From positions 1-56,466 of the forward strand of contig CAYMCP010000009.1 of assembly GCA_964388965.1 (NCBI GenBank): a stretch of DNA of 56,466 nt, written 5' to 3'. Every line of letters begins with the position of its first letter. The stretch's first letter is position 1. The stretch comes from Albibeggiatoa sp964388965 (GTDB lineage Bacteria; Pseudomonadota; Gammaproteobacteria; Beggiatoales; Beggiatoaceae). Below, one piece after another: positions 16,612-26,347 of the stretch. The notes beneath the pieces were generated by a model. The model was given only the letters and a program-made list of their open reading frames with translations. It ran no database searches and was not told the origin of the DNA. Made by a program: the position numbers and the translations under genes.

Positions 16612-17563
16612 GACGCAATCCCGTAAAACCAAAGTAAGTTAAACTTAACATCCATAGACTGATACCAACAACATATTTTACGATTGGTTCAATTGCGGCG
16701 TTGGATGACCAAAATGCTTCGATGAATGCTGCTAAAAAAAACATTAAAATAATTCCGTACAGTAATGTGACACTTTGTTGCGCTGCTTGAATTAAGGCTT
16801 GACTACGGTGTAAACGCTGCGGTGCAATAAGCGCGAAACCTAACTTTAAACCCGCGGCACCAGAAATGACAATTGCTAACAGTTCTAAGCTACTATGCCC
16901 CGAAACAAAAGAAAAAAATGGTGTGTGATAACCTAATTGGATTAGATGCCCTGACACTGCACCAATGTATAATCCATTGAAAATTATAAAAAATAAACTT
17001 CCAACACAATACAATACGCCGCCTGCAAAAACTTGGAAACCAATACCAGTATTGTTATAAATATAGTAGCCAAACATTAAAAAATCGCTATCTGCTTCTC
17101 GATTTCGTCCGACATAATCAGATCGCGGGTCATACATTGCCTCAATATCAGCCGTTTGTTCAAGAGATAGTAAGCTATAAATTATTTCGGGATATAAATA
17201 AACTGTAATCGCCATCACAAACAAGGGTACAAAAAACAGTAGTGCTGATAGTGAAACTAGTCGCCATTCTCTACGCACGGCTTGCGGAAAATCAGCCACG
17301 ATGAATTGAACAAAACTGAGTAAAAAATGATGCTGGCGTTGAGTATATAATTGCTGATGACCGCGTAATACAAGGCGATTTAATTTATCAACTAAATATG
17401 GGCTGTAATGTCGGTCGCGGGCTAAAGCGAGATGATGACAAATCTGACGATATAGTTGTGGGAATTGTGCTGAAGTGATATGTTTTTTTTCTAATGTGGC
17501 TAAATGCTGCGCGAATTGTTCCCACTGAATTTCGTGTTGTTGCTCAAAAGTTTGTTGTTTCAT
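16598..17563 (-). CDS. SpoIIM-like (DUF95) membrane protein
   Basis: 321 aa. A basic, His-rich cytosolic N-terminus (FPQLYRQICHHLALARDRHYSPYLVDKLNRLV) is followed by five or so membrane segments, the first at LSALLFFVPLFVMAITVYLYP. The DUF95 signature is present: NNTGIGFQVFAGGVLY, NGLYIGAVSGHLIQLGY, and the SGHSSLELLAIVISGAAGLKLG loop. SpoIIM is named after a sporulation protein, but in Gram-negatives it belongs to a MoxR/DUF58/DUF4129 membrane cluster of unknown function. Upstream on the strand there is no further gene of that cluster. Confidence 0.88.
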   Translation of the reverse strand: MKQQTFEQQHEIQWEQFAQHLATLEKKHITSAQFPQLYRQICHHLALARDRHYSPYLVDKLNRLVLRGHQQLYTQRQHHFLLSFVQFIVADFPQAVRREWRLVSLSALLFFVPLFVMAITVYLYPEIIYSLLSLEQTADIEAMYDPRSDYVGRNREADSDFLMFGYYIYNNTGIGFQVFAGGVLYCVGSLFFIIFNGLYIGAVSGHLIQLGYHTPFFSFVSGHSSLELLAIVISGAAGLKLGFALIAPQRLHRSQALIQAAQQSVTLLYGIILMFFLAAFIEAFWSSNAAIEPIVKYVVGISLWMLSLTYFGFTGLRRATR

Positions 17564-17888
17564 AATATTCTATTGACACTGTTTAGCTAAAGTAGGAAGA
17601 TTCTTGCGGCTAGGTGTCTAATTAATTTTTTACAAACGGCATTTTCCATCCATCCGACGGTAGAACGTTCAAGCCAAAGTCAGTTTAGATCGTTTTAATT
17701 TAGCAGTCAAATGGCTTACTCCTATCTTAAAAAATGCGTTGTGTCCGTCAAATTTGATGATAGCCTTGTATCTACTCACTCGTATTGTGATAGATAGGTT
17801 TAAATTACGAATGGCTGATAAAAATACACATATTGCGCTGCAATAATACACATGATAGGATGCAGTTAAGAAAAAAAGGTAAGATTAT
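17564..17888. other. Divergent intergenic region between the SpoIIM-like gene and phaE
   Basis: About 325 bases between two divergently transcribed genes, so promoters for both should lie here. AAAAGGTAAG just before 17889 gives phaE its ribosome binding site. No convincing gene, repeat or strong hairpin is visible. Confidence 0.5.
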
Positions 17889-18941
17889 ATGACAGATAAA
17901 ACTAACCCTGATTGGTTGAAATTACAACAATATTGGGATAGTTATTTGAATATGACGCATCAAGCAGTACAGGATACTGCAAAAATAGCTGAAAATGCGT
18001 CACCTTGGGTAAATACACTAGATGTTTACTGGAAAACACTATCGCCCTTAGTTCAACCTCAAGCGAAAGATGTCTTAGATAAATTCGTCACACAAGGTCA
18101 GCAATTTTTTCATTTCGCCACAACTTTTTTGAAAGTATTTCACCAAGCACCACATGATGCCGACCCGCAACTTTGGCAACAATATTTTGATGAATTAAAA
18201 CAAACCCTTGCAGAATTTACCAACACACAACACCGTAATTTAAATTTTTGGGGATTTCCGCTTGCCAACTGGCAACATGCTGTTAGTAATTTGTCTCCAT
18301 TGCCAGATGATTTTTTTCAGAATTTAAAACCGAATAATTTTTCACAAGAACTCCATGAAAATGTACAGCGTTGGTTATCTATACCGGGTATAGGTTATAC
18401 GCGCGAATGGCAAGATCAATTACAAGAATCAACGCGCTTGTGGATGGTGTATCAGAAAGCTCATCAGGAATATCATAATATTTTAAGTCGAGTAGGCACG
18501 CGCACGATTGATTTGATGCAAGAAAAAGCAGTTAATTTACAGCAACAGAAGAAAAAAATTGAGAATTTACGACAATTGTATGATTTATGGATAGATTGTG
18601 GGGAAATTGCTTACGCTGAAATCGTTAATACTGATGAGTATGCTGAAATTAATGCACGTCTAGTTAATACATTAATGGCGTGGAAAAGACACGAACGTTG
18701 TATGATAGATAAATTGTTAGGCTCGATGAATATGCCAACTCGTAAAGAATTAGACAGTTTACATTTACGTTTACAACAATTACGTCGAGAAACCCAGATT
18801 TTAAAAGCTAAACAACATGAAGAACGTATCAACAATTTACAAGATAACATCAATCAATTACGCGCTGAAGTAGCATTACTCAAAAATACGCCAAAAAAAG
18901 CTACACGTCGTCCCCGAAAAACACCATCAACAGGAGAGTAA
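17889..18941 (+). CDS. phaE: Class III polyhydroxyalkanoate synthase subunit PhaE
   Basis: 350 aa, the non-catalytic partner of class III PHA synthase. It opens with DWLKLQQYWDSYLNMT, has a Trp-rich middle (NFWGFPLANWQHAV, IPGIGYTREWQDQLQESTRLWMVY), the conserved YAEIVNTDEYAEI segment, and PTRKELDSLHLRLQQLRRE leading into a coiled-coil tail and a basic C-terminus. PhaE stabilises and activates PhaC. The gene is followed by phaC after only three bases, and the ribosome binding site of phaC lies in the end of phaE. Confidence 0.95.
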   Translation: MTDKTNPDWLKLQQYWDSYLNMTHQAVQDTAKIAENASPWVNTLDVYWKTLSPLVQPQAKDVLDKFVTQGQQFFHFATTFLKVFHQAPHDADPQLWQQYFDELKQTLAEFTNTQHRNLNFWGFPLANWQHAVSNLSPLPDDFFQNLKPNNFSQELHENVQRWLSIPGIGYTREWQDQLQESTRLWMVYQKAHQEYHNILSRVGTRTIDLMQEKAVNLQQQKKKIENLRQLYDLWIDCGEIAYAEIVNTDEYAEINARLVNTLMAWKRHERCMIDKLLGSMNMPTRKELDSLHLRLQQLRRETQILKAKQHEERINNLQDNINQLRAEVALLKNTPKKATRRPRKTPSTGE

Positions 18942-18944
18942 GCT

Positions 18945-20006
18945 GTGTTTCCTTTGTTCATTAGTCCTGAGCAAGCCATACAAGATATGTTGGAATTCCA
19001 AAAAAAACTTGGTGAAGGGCTTACAATATTAACTCAGCTTGAAGAATTTGAAGTAGGCACAACGCCTAAAGAAGCAGTTTATCACGAAGATAAATTAACT
19101 TTATATCGTTATAAATCTATTGTTGACAATCCTAATCCGACACCTATTCTTATCGTCTATGCGTTGGTCAATCGACCGTATATGTTAGATTTGCAACCCA
19201 ATCGCTCTTTAATTAAAAATTTGCTAAGTCAAGGACAAGATATATATTTAATTGATTGGGGTTATCCTGACGGTGCAGACCGTTATTTAACGTTAGCGGA
19301 TTATATTAACGGTTATATTCATCGTTGTGTAAAGGCAGTCTGTAAACGGCACGGAATTGATAAAATTAGTTTATTGGGTGTTTGTCAGGGTGGTGTGTTG
19401 AGTCTGAGTTATAGTGCCATTCATCCAGAACGAGTTAAAAGTTTAATTACGATGGTTACGCCGGTAGATTTTCATACCCCTGATAATTTACTCAGTCATT
19501 GGGTGAATAAATTGGATGTGGATTTATTGGTCGATACGTTAGGTAACATTCCGGGAGAGTTGTTAAATTGGACATTTTTATCTATGAAGCCGTTTCGACT
19601 AACTGGACAAAAATATTTAGATATGCTTGATAATTTAACCGACACACAAACGGCAGAAAATTTTTTACGCATGGAAAAATGGATTTTTGATAGTCCAGAC
19701 CAAGCAGGTGAGACATTTCGGGAATTTATTAAACAATTTTTCCAACAAAATGCGCTGATTAAGGGTAAGGTGTGTATTGGTGAGCATCCAGTAGATTTGA
19801 AAAATATCACCATGCCTGTGCTCAATATTTATGCTTCTGACGATCATTTAGTGCCACCGTCATCCTCTAAAGTGTTAGGGCGTTTTATTGCTCCAGAAAA
19901 TTATACCGAAGAAGTATTTAAGGGTGGACATATTGGGATTTATGTAAGTAGTAAAGCGCAAAAGCAAGTCCCAACTGCAATTACAAAATGGTTAGCTGAC
20001 TTTTAA
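18945..20006 (+). CDS. phaC: Class III polyhydroxyalkanoate synthase subunit PhaC
   Basis: Polymerises 3-hydroxybutyryl-CoA into polyhydroxybutyrate. The 353 aa fit the short class III catalytic subunit. It is an alpha/beta-hydrolase-fold protein with the nucleophile Cys147 in the lipase-like box GVCQGG, Asp300 in DDHLVP and His329 in GGHIG, all at a constant offset of two from the known Allochromatium residues. The start is GTG at 18945 with AGGAG upstream inside phaE. phaE and phaC form a tight operon; phaA, phaB and phasin genes are not in the window. Confidence 0.96.
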   Translation: MFPLFISPEQAIQDMLEFQKKLGEGLTILTQLEEFEVGTTPKEAVYHEDKLTLYRYKSIVDNPNPTPILIVYALVNRPYMLDLQPNRSLIKNLLSQGQDIYLIDWGYPDGADRYLTLADYINGYIHRCVKAVCKRHGIDKISLLGVCQGGVLSLSYSAIHPERVKSLITMVTPVDFHTPDNLLSHWVNKLDVDLLVDTLGNIPGELLNWTFLSMKPFRLTGQKYLDMLDNLTDTQTAENFLRMEKWIFDSPDQAGETFREFIKQFFQQNALIKGKVCIGEHPVDLKNITMPVLNIYASDDHLVPPSSSKVLGRFIAPENYTEEVFKGGHIGIYVSSKAQKQVPTAITKWLADF

Positions 20007-20070
20007 ATCAGGAAACAGCGCTAGGATTTTTAGGCTAAGTGTTTGATGAAGTGGTTTTGCGTGCTATTCA

Positions 20071-20104
20071 ATAAAAACTGGCAACCTTCGATGCAGTTGC
20101 CAGT
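20071..20104 (-). terminator. Rho-independent terminator of the cytochrome c peroxidase gene
   Basis: A nine-base-pair stem ACTGGCAAC/GTTGCCAGT with a ten-base loop lies nine bases beyond the stop of the minus-strand gene, and is followed on that strand by TTTTTAT. It sits between the convergent phaC and peroxidase genes and could also slow transcription coming from phaC. Confidence 0.8.
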
Positions 20105-20112
20105 ATACTACT

Positions 20113-21135
20113 TTATTTCACAACGGTCATATTCGGCGTTGAAGGTAAACGCGGCATTGTTTGTTCTGGAAATTCACCTGTTAAAGTGTTCAAAAATGCC
20201 ACGATGTCTGCAACTTCATCATTAGATAAATCTTTATTCAACTGGGTTTTAGCCATTACGCGAACCATCTCATCTAACGTAGGTACAGCACCATTGTGCG
20301 CATAAGGCGCAGTCACTGCGATATTGCGTAATGTTGGTACACGCCACATGCCTTTGTCCGTATCTTTGCCAGTGACAGTATGTAAACCGGTATCAGCAAC
20401 TAAATCATATTTCGCATCATATTCACTGCCCACAAATGTAGGAAATTTCATAAAGAAACCTTGCCCCATTGGTAATTCTGGACCGCTGAAATTCGCGCCG
20501 GAGTGACAAGCAACACAACCGACTTTTTGGAAAGTTTCCATACCACGCGCTTGTTGTGTATTCATCGCCTCTTTATCACCTTTCACATATTTGTCGTACG
20601 GAGAATTTGGTGTAATCAAAGTACGTTCATAAGCTGCAATAGCTTTAACAATATTATCTTCAGTAATTTTAGCATTTTCCCCGAAAGCAGCCGTAAACAT
20701 TGGCGCGTAACCTTCAATTTGTTTTATAGCGGCAACGGCATCATCCCAACTTTTCATACCCATTTCAATCGGATTAGTGACTGGACCACGCGCTTGATCT
20801 TCTAAAGTCGCTGCACGACCGTCCCAAAATTGCGCGGAAAGAAATGCTGAATTCCAAACAGTTGGCGCACTGCGTCCACCGAGTTGACCCTCTACACCAA
20901 CAGAAGTAGGGCGACTATCATCACCGCCTTCCATCACATTGTGACAGGAATTACAAGATACGGTGCCAGAGCTTGATAAACGTGGATCAAAGTATAAAGC
21001 TTTACCCAACGAGATTTTAGCTTCGGACTGTCGGTTATCAGCGGGCACGGGGGCTGTCTCTGGCAGTGCGTCCCACGCATAAGTCATTGGACTTAATGCA
21101 AAAGAAGCGGCTAAAACAACATGAGAAAATTTCAT
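20113..21135 (-). CDS. Periplasmic di-heme cytochrome c peroxidase
   Basis: 340 aa with a signal peptide cleaved near MTYA-W. Two c-type heme sites are visible: CNSCH (residues 61-65) and CVACH (207-211), the pattern of the CcpA/MauG family. Supporting segments are GKALYFDPRLSSSGTVSC, SAPTVWNSAFLSAQFWDGRAATLEDQA and MWRVPTLRNIAVTAPYAHNG. It reduces hydrogen peroxide with electrons from a small cytochrome. Its terminator is at 20071-20104. The DUF3365 cytochrome gene upstream on the same strand is 180 bases away. Peroxide defence fits life at an oxygen-sulfide interface. Confidence 0.95.
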   Translation of the reverse strand: MKFSHVVLAASFALSPMTYAWDALPETAPVPADNRQSEAKISLGKALYFDPRLSSSGTVSCNSCHNVMEGGDDSRPTSVGVEGQLGGRSAPTVWNSAFLSAQFWDGRAATLEDQARGPVTNPIEMGMKSWDDAVAAIKQIEGYAPMFTAAFGENAKITEDNIVKAIAAYERTLITPNSPYDKYVKGDKEAMNTQQARGMETFQKVGCVACHSGANFSGPELPMGQGFFMKFPTFVGSEYDAKYDLVADTGLHTVTGKDTDKGMWRVPTLRNIAVTAPYAHNGAVPTLDEMVRVMAKTQLNKDLSNDEVADIVAFLNTLTGEFPEQTMPRLPSTPNMTVVK

Positions 21136-21315
21136 AGTAATCCTCTTTAATACTAACGTTGATTGAAATTGAAACTAAGATACTTGCCATTCTACTTGAA
21201 TTGACAAGGTAAGATGAAAAAATTACAATTAAAACTTGCCAAAACGTACAAAATGCAATTAAATCAAGCTAATAACTCAAAATAAGTTTTGCACGTCTTG
21301 AGCTATCAGTTTATA

Positions 21316-21909
21316 TTAATTCAACACTTCTTGGGTACTAAACGCACCACGAATATCGCCCAATTTAAAATTGCGTGCTTGATCTTGCGGATATAATTCA
21401 TCTAAGCGTTTTGCGATAGGTTCTGCAATATCGCTACCGTGACATGCCAAACATTTTTCCATTACCGGAATCGCTTTCATGTAACGTAAAACTGATTTAC
21501 CGTCTATTTCTACCACTTCTGAATATTGCAACTGTTTAAATTCCGTACCTTCAGCCTTGCGTTGTTCAAAATCTTGTAAAACTTTCAACTCCCATTCGTC
21601 AGCCACACTGTCTGGATTACGAATTTTCAAACCAGTCCGCTTTAACGCGATACCTGTATCGGTCGAAACTTGTTGAGCGATTTCTGGTGCCGCGTCACTA
21701 CAGACAGATAGTGCCTCAATTGGTCCTGATTCGTTGACAGTTGTGACTAATTTATCTTGTAATTGTTCAGCAAATTGTTTCAGAGCTGCACGATGCGCAT
21801 TTAATTTCTCTGTTAATGCTGTCTCGGATAATACTGTCTCGTTTGCTACTAGTGAAACAGGGATAAATAAAATACTCGATAACGCTAAACCTAGTATAGT
21901 AAATCTCAT
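21316..21909 (-). CDS. DUF3365 heme-binding periplasmic protein
   Basis: 197 aa with a signal peptide ending at LVANE. One c-type heme motif, CLACH, at residues 153-157, after the strand SVLRYMKAIPVMEK, is the signature of the DUF3365 (tll0287-like) family. The N-terminal half is helical and includes SVCSDAAPEIAQQVS and ALKRTGLKIRNPDSVADEWE, also conserved in the family. Such domains are found in redox or gas sensing proteins, alone or fused to signalling modules. Here it stands alone upstream of the peroxidase and may be its electron donor or a sensor; that link is inference. Confidence 0.88.
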   Translation of the reverse strand: MRFTILGLALSSILFIPVSLVANETVLSETALTEKLNAHRAALKQFAEQLQDKLVTTVNESGPIEALSVCSDAAPEIAQQVSTDTGIALKRTGLKIRNPDSVADEWELKVLQDFEQRKAEGTEFKQLQYSEVVEIDGKSVLRYMKAIPVMEKCLACHGSDIAEPIAKRLDELYPQDQARNFKLGDIRGAFSTQEVLN

Positions 21910-21991
21910 GGTAGGTACTCCAATTGTTTGACACTAACTCATGCTATGGATTAAATGGATTGGCTTCAAGACAATATTTTTTTATATATTA

Positions 21992-23050
21992 TTAATTTAA
22001 TTTATCAAGTAGCGCAAGATAAGCAGCACGGCAACGTTGCTCAGAAAAACGAGTTTGTAAAATGTAATAAGCACGTTGGGTAATTTGATTTAATTCGGAC
22101 ATTGGTTTACGCGATAAATCAAATAAATTCCGTGTTAAATCTTCCACATCATTCGCCTGAAAATGAAACCCTGAGATGCCATGCTCTATTAAACCAGCAA
22201 CCCCACCAGAATTGGGTACTAATACTGGCACTTTAGCAGCCATTGCCTCTAACGCCGCTAAACCAAACGGCTCACTAGGACACAAATGCAATAATAAATC
22301 AGCTTGAGCCACTGCCTCTGTAATCTCTTGATCATAACTGTGAAAATGTACGTTATGACAACAAATCATTGCTTGACGGCGTAATGCAGGTAATTCCGTG
22401 CCCGTACCAAAAATTTCAAAATGAAATCTTTTTAAACGTGGTTCATAGCGGATCGCTTCTAACAGTAAATCAATACGTTTAAGTGCATCGATGCGAGAAA
22501 TAATAATAATGTTTTTTAATTGATTATCATCATTAAAATCTGGACGTTTAGGAGAATATAACACCTGTTGATCGGTTAAAAAATTTTCGATAAGCTGAAT
22601 TTTATTAGCGTTGACTCGATAGTACAGTAGTTTCTGGCGTACAAATTCTGAATTGACTAAAAATGTGATGCGAAAAGGATTTAATAGCCATTTGCGTCCA
22701 TAACTATGCCATTCGTCTGCACCACCATGTACCATCTGCAAATGCGCAATACTTCGCCGATATAGTACTCCCCAAATCCACACAATCAACGAATAACGTA
22801 CACCTGTGGACATGAAAACTAATTTTTTATGTTGTACTATAAGTTTGTGAATTAAACCAATTAAATTGAAATAACCAGAAAAACAATAAACCGTAATACC
22901 GCGCCGTTTCGCTTCGTCTACAACAATCCCTGATGGTGTCAATAAAATCGGTTCATATTGAGAACTTAAAGTTTCTAACGTTGCTAACGCCATTTTTTCT
23001 GTGCCGTATAAATTACTACTATGTAGAATGTAGCACAGTGGCGCAACCAT
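21992..23050 (-). CDS. Glycosyltransferase family 4
   Basis: 352 aa with a GT-B layout. The N-terminal half begins with CYILHSSNLYGTEKMALATLETL, the acceptor-side domain. The C-terminal nucleotide-sugar domain has IIISRIDALKRIDLLLEAI and the EX7E motif in PFGLAALEAMAAKVPVLVPNSGGVAGLIEHG. It probably adds a sugar to a lipid-linked polysaccharide intermediate. It ends the four-gene exopolysaccharide module, starting three bases after the Wzz/Wzc-like gene. Donor and acceptor cannot be read from sequence. Confidence 0.92.
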   Translation of the reverse strand: MVAPLCYILHSSNLYGTEKMALATLETLSSQYEPILLTPSGIVVDEAKRRGITVYCFSGYFNLIGLIHKLIVQHKKLVFMSTGVRYSLIVWIWGVLYRRSIAHLQMVHGGADEWHSYGRKWLLNPFRITFLVNSEFVRQKLLYYRVNANKIQLIENFLTDQQVLYSPKRPDFNDDNQLKNIIIISRIDALKRIDLLLEAIRYEPRLKRFHFEIFGTGTELPALRRQAMICCHNVHFHSYDQEITEAVAQADLLLHLCPSEPFGLAALEAMAAKVPVLVPNSGGVAGLIEHGISGFHFQANDVEDLTRNLFDLSRKPMSELNQITQRAYYILQTRFSEQRCRAAYLALLDKLN

Positions 23051-23053
23051 ATT

Positions 23054-25174
23054 TTATCCCCACAATAAACGTTTGAGTAAATTAGGTTTAATCTTAGCGC
23101 GGGTTGCGTGCTCTTTTATTAACTCAGTAAAATAGCCACCTCCCTCAAATGGCTTAACACGATTTAATACGGCTGCAACAACAGGTGGATCAAGACGTTC
23201 TAATAAGTGAGCGGCGCGTTTTAATTCGCCAGGATTGACTTTATTAGCCTCAATAACCAATAGTACACCGCCTGAAATTTCACCTAATAGTTCGGCATCG
23301 GCTGATAATAAAATGGGTGGGCTATCAATTAAAATTAAATCATAATAATTATTTAAATGCGTTAAAATTTGCGGTAAACGTCCATAAGTTATCAAATGGT
23401 CACTATGCTCGTTACCCACAGGTAAACGGTCGGGCAAGGTAGGTGTCGCAGGGATAATCAGTTTTTGTAACTGATCTAAAATAAGTTGTTCACTGGTTAG
23501 AATATTGGTCAAACCCTGATTCTGACTACCTAAAAAACGTGGATCAGGTTTAAATGCGTTCAATTCAACCGCTAATGTTTTGATACCTAATTGGGTTAGC
23601 ATTCGCGCTAATTCTAAGGTTAAAGTACTCGTTCCCCCACCCGGTTTCACCGATGTCAGCGCAAAACATAACGTTTTATGATTTTTCTTATCACGTTCTA
23701 GTACTAAAGCTAAACGTCGTAAACTGTCTAGTGATAAATCTTGGGTCGGTTTATCTTTTTGCTCCAAAATCCAAGCTAACGGTGGAAAACCTAAGATACG
23801 ATGAACATCACTAGGCGCGCGTATGCGACGATCTAACGTGTCGAGTAAAATGGGTAAACCGACACTTAGGGCAAAAGCTAAACCTAGTAGTAATACAATT
23901 AATTTTTTACTGGTACTCCCTCCCGTTAATTGCGGTAATTTTGCTTCAGTATCAATGCGTACAAAACCCGGTGCTTCAGATTCTAAAGCTAAAAAATCAA
24001 TACGGTCACTGATTGCAGTTAATTGTTTTTCAGTGCGTTCGATTTCATTCGTGATGACTAGAGCTTGATTGTAACGGTTTGAATATAGGGTTGCTAACTC
24101 GCTTTGGCGTTCGACCTCTGCTGCTAAGGCTTGTTCAACCTGTCGTGCTTGATAGACTTTGGCTTGATGGTCGCGGACAATGCGACGGCGAATATCTTTA
24201 GCATATTCCTGCTCAACTTCCTGTAAATAACTGTCAATTTCAGCAATATCTTTATCAGCACGTTTACGCTCTGGATGGGTTGATTTCATACCAAAAACAT
24301 CGGTTAAACGTCGAGAGCGTTGTTGTATCAAATTGGTTTTAATACTTTTCAGTACAGGATCACTGTTTAACTCAGCCTCAACCATACTGTCTAAAGCAGA
24401 TTGGCTTTTATAACCACGTTTCTCGTCTAAAGCACTTAATTGCGCGTCTGCCTCTACTCGCACTCGACGTGCTTCAGTGAATGCTTTGTTACTATCAATT
24501 AAAATTTGATCATAAGGATTTAGAGCGCGATTAGTAAACGTTGTTACGCCTAAGTCTTCTGCGATTTTGTTGCGTTCGATACGTTTTTGCTCAATATTAT
24601 CCAACAATTGCTGTCTATGACTGAGTAAACGCTCAATCCGTCCCGTGCTATCGTAAAAATACTCTTGCTGCGATTTTTTTGCATACATCTCAAGTACAGT
24701 ATTTAACACAACGTCCAGCCCTTCGGCACGAGTACCTTGTAGTGTCACCGTAATAAATGGACTTTTACGTGAATCACTTTTAGTCTTCAAACCAAATCGT
24801 AAACGCACCGCACCAGATTCAACTGTTTCATTCGGATAAAGCCAATATTTTCCGACTTCTGGACGGCGTAAAGTTTCTTTCAAAATATCAGTACGTTTGA
24901 TTAATTCTTCCTGCTGTGCCACGTATAGCGCGTATTGGTTGCCATATAAATTAAAACTTCTATCTTCGGTTAAATTATTAATAAATTTGGGAGAAATTAA
25001 TAATTTTGCGTGTACAGCATAACTCGGCACACCTGCTTCTTTTTGCAAAATGAAAAAACCCAATACACTAACCAACAATAATGAAAATAATGATAGCCAT
25101 TTGTAATGCAAGAGGCTCATTATCGGACTAAAATTGCTGCTAGGTGTGGACGAACTTTCCGATGTCATAGTCAA
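23054..25174 (-). CDS. Wzz/Wzc-like polysaccharide chain-length protein with degenerate kinase domain
   Basis: 706 aa. A first membrane segment (about residues 28-44) is followed by a long periplasmic Wzz region with coiled coil, then a second membrane segment near 420-440 (LIVLLLGLAFALSVGLPILL) and a cytosolic BY-kinase-like domain. Where active Wzc-type kinases have a P-loop with GKT/S, this protein has KPGGGTST, without the Lys. The Walker B region LILIDSPPILLSADAE is kept, but I see no C-terminal tyrosine cluster (only one Tyr, in GGGYF). It is probably a structural co-polymerase rather than an active tyrosine kinase. It lies between the Wza-like gene and the glycosyltransferase. Confidence 0.9.
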   Translation of the reverse strand: MTMTSESSSTPSSNFSPIMSLLHYKWLSLFSLLLVSVLGFFILQKEAGVPSYAVHAKLLISPKFINNLTEDRSFNLYGNQYALYVAQQEELIKRTDILKETLRRPEVGKYWLYPNETVESGAVRLRFGLKTKSDSRKSPFITVTLQGTRAEGLDVVLNTVLEMYAKKSQQEYFYDSTGRIERLLSHRQQLLDNIEQKRIERNKIAEDLGVTTFTNRALNPYDQILIDSNKAFTEARRVRVEADAQLSALDEKRGYKSQSALDSMVEAELNSDPVLKSIKTNLIQQRSRRLTDVFGMKSTHPERKRADKDIAEIDSYLQEVEQEYAKDIRRRIVRDHQAKVYQARQVEQALAAEVERQSELATLYSNRYNQALVITNEIERTEKQLTAISDRIDFLALESEAPGFVRIDTEAKLPQLTGGSTSKKLIVLLLGLAFALSVGLPILLDTLDRRIRAPSDVHRILGFPPLAWILEQKDKPTQDLSLDSLRRLALVLERDKKNHKTLCFALTSVKPGGGTSTLTLELARMLTQLGIKTLAVELNAFKPDPRFLGSQNQGLTNILTSEQLILDQLQKLIIPATPTLPDRLPVGNEHSDHLITYGRLPQILTHLNNYYDLILIDSPPILLSADAELLGEISGGVLLVIEANKVNPGELKRAAHLLERLDPPVVAAVLNRVKPFEGGGYFTELIKEHATRAKIKPNLLKRLLWG

Positions 25175-25216
25175 ACCTGTGTGTGAGTCATGAATTGCGG
25201 TGTCATCTTTGTACCA

Positions 25217-26347
25217 TTACTCAAAAACTTCAAGTTGTTGCTGTTTTTGCTCAAGTGCTTCTTGTTCTTCTCTTAGTCGTTCATTTTCTTGATCAATGCC
25301 ACGTAGGCGACGATTTGCCCGAATAGATTCAATATCGGCATAAATACCTAATATCTGGCTAAACGGATTTAGAAAACCAAACGTATAATTCACCTTTGCT
25401 AGCATATTGGTAGGCACATAAACAATATCATTTTCCTGTAAACTAATATTTACTTTGCTGTCACCGTTGAGCAAATCATTTAAATTAATTGCAGCGTTGA
25501 TTTTTTCAGATGGACGAATGATATTAATTTTACTTGGTGCAGCTTCTCGAGAAGGACCGCCTGCTTTGGCAAGCATTTCTAAAAATGACGCATTTACAGT
25601 CAATGGAAACGCGCCGGGTTTATTCACCGCTCCCAAGACATAAATCAATTTTTCGCGCAATTCTGGAATATAAACAATATCATTGCGTTTTAATTTCAGA
25701 TTTAAATCCAAGTTGCTGCCCGTTAATAGTGGCTCTAAATCCAGCCAAACGATTCTATCTTGTCCGCGAAAAATTGCGCAACGAGTAAAAGGTAAACTTT
25801 CACCGGGTAATAAATCTCTATGCGGTGTCGTTGTTCCGCCTGCTAAAGCAATCGCTTCGAGTAGGGTCGGTGCTGTCATGCCGAATTGAATTGCACCGGG
25901 TTTGCGCACTCGACCCAATACTAAAATACGATTTGAAGCATATTCATCTATACGCACCGTTACTGACAAATCTGCGTAATAAGTTTCAGTCAGTTTTTGC
26001 CGAATCGCACGAGCAGCTTGCTCACGAGTTAAATCTGTGGTGCGAAAACTACCAAGCAAAGGTAAAGTAATTACACCATCAGGTCCTACGACATGTTTTC
26101 CAGATAATTCAGGATAACCCCACACTTCAATGCTTAATTCATCGCCTGCACCGATAAAATAACCCGATGAATCCTCATCATCTGCAAAAAAATCCTCTTG
26201 GAATAAGGTTAATGCTTCGACTGATGTAGATTCTGGTTGTTGTGTTTCGACAGCAGATTGAAAATTATCAGGAATAATAACAGGAGAAGGAGCGCAAGCC
26301 GTCAAGCTGACAATTATCAGTTGTAGGTAAAACAGTATTCTAAGCAT
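25217..26347 (-). CDS. Wza-like polysaccharide export lipoprotein
   Basis: 376 aa with a lipoprotein signal peptide ending in LTAC. The Poly_export domain is recognisable from GAGDELSIEVWGYPELSG, VGPDGVITLPLLG and the SVTVRIDEYASNRILVLGRVRKPGAI segment, followed by two SLBB domains (IYVLGAVNKPGAFPL). The C-terminus beyond residue 340 is a charged coiled coil (ENERLREEQEALEQKQQQ) rather than the short amphipathic helix of Wza. It would form the outer-membrane exit channel. The start overlaps the STAS gene by eight bases. Confidence 0.93.
   Translation of the reverse strand: MLRILFYLQLIIVSLTACAPSPVIIPDNFQSAVETQQPESTSVEALTLFQEDFFADDEDSSGYFIGAGDELSIEVWGYPELSGKHVVGPDGVITLPLLGSFRTTDLTREQAARAIRQKLTETYYADLSVTVRIDEYASNRILVLGRVRKPGAIQFGMTAPTLLEAIALAGGTTTPHRDLLPGESLPFTRCAIFRGQDRIVWLDLEPLLTGSNLDLNLKLKRNDIVYIPELREKLIYVLGAVNKPGAFPLTVNASFLEMLAKAGGPSREAAPSKINIIRPSEKINAAINLNDLLNGDSKVNISLQENDIVYVPTNMLAKVNYTFGFLNPFSQILGIYADIESIRANRRLRGIDQENERLREEQEALEQKQQQLEVFE

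Noticed and set aside
20324..20805. Plus-strand frames of 60 and 100 codons opposite the cytochrome c peroxidase gene
   Set aside because: Antisense to a clearly coding gene with both heme motifs; no independent evidence.
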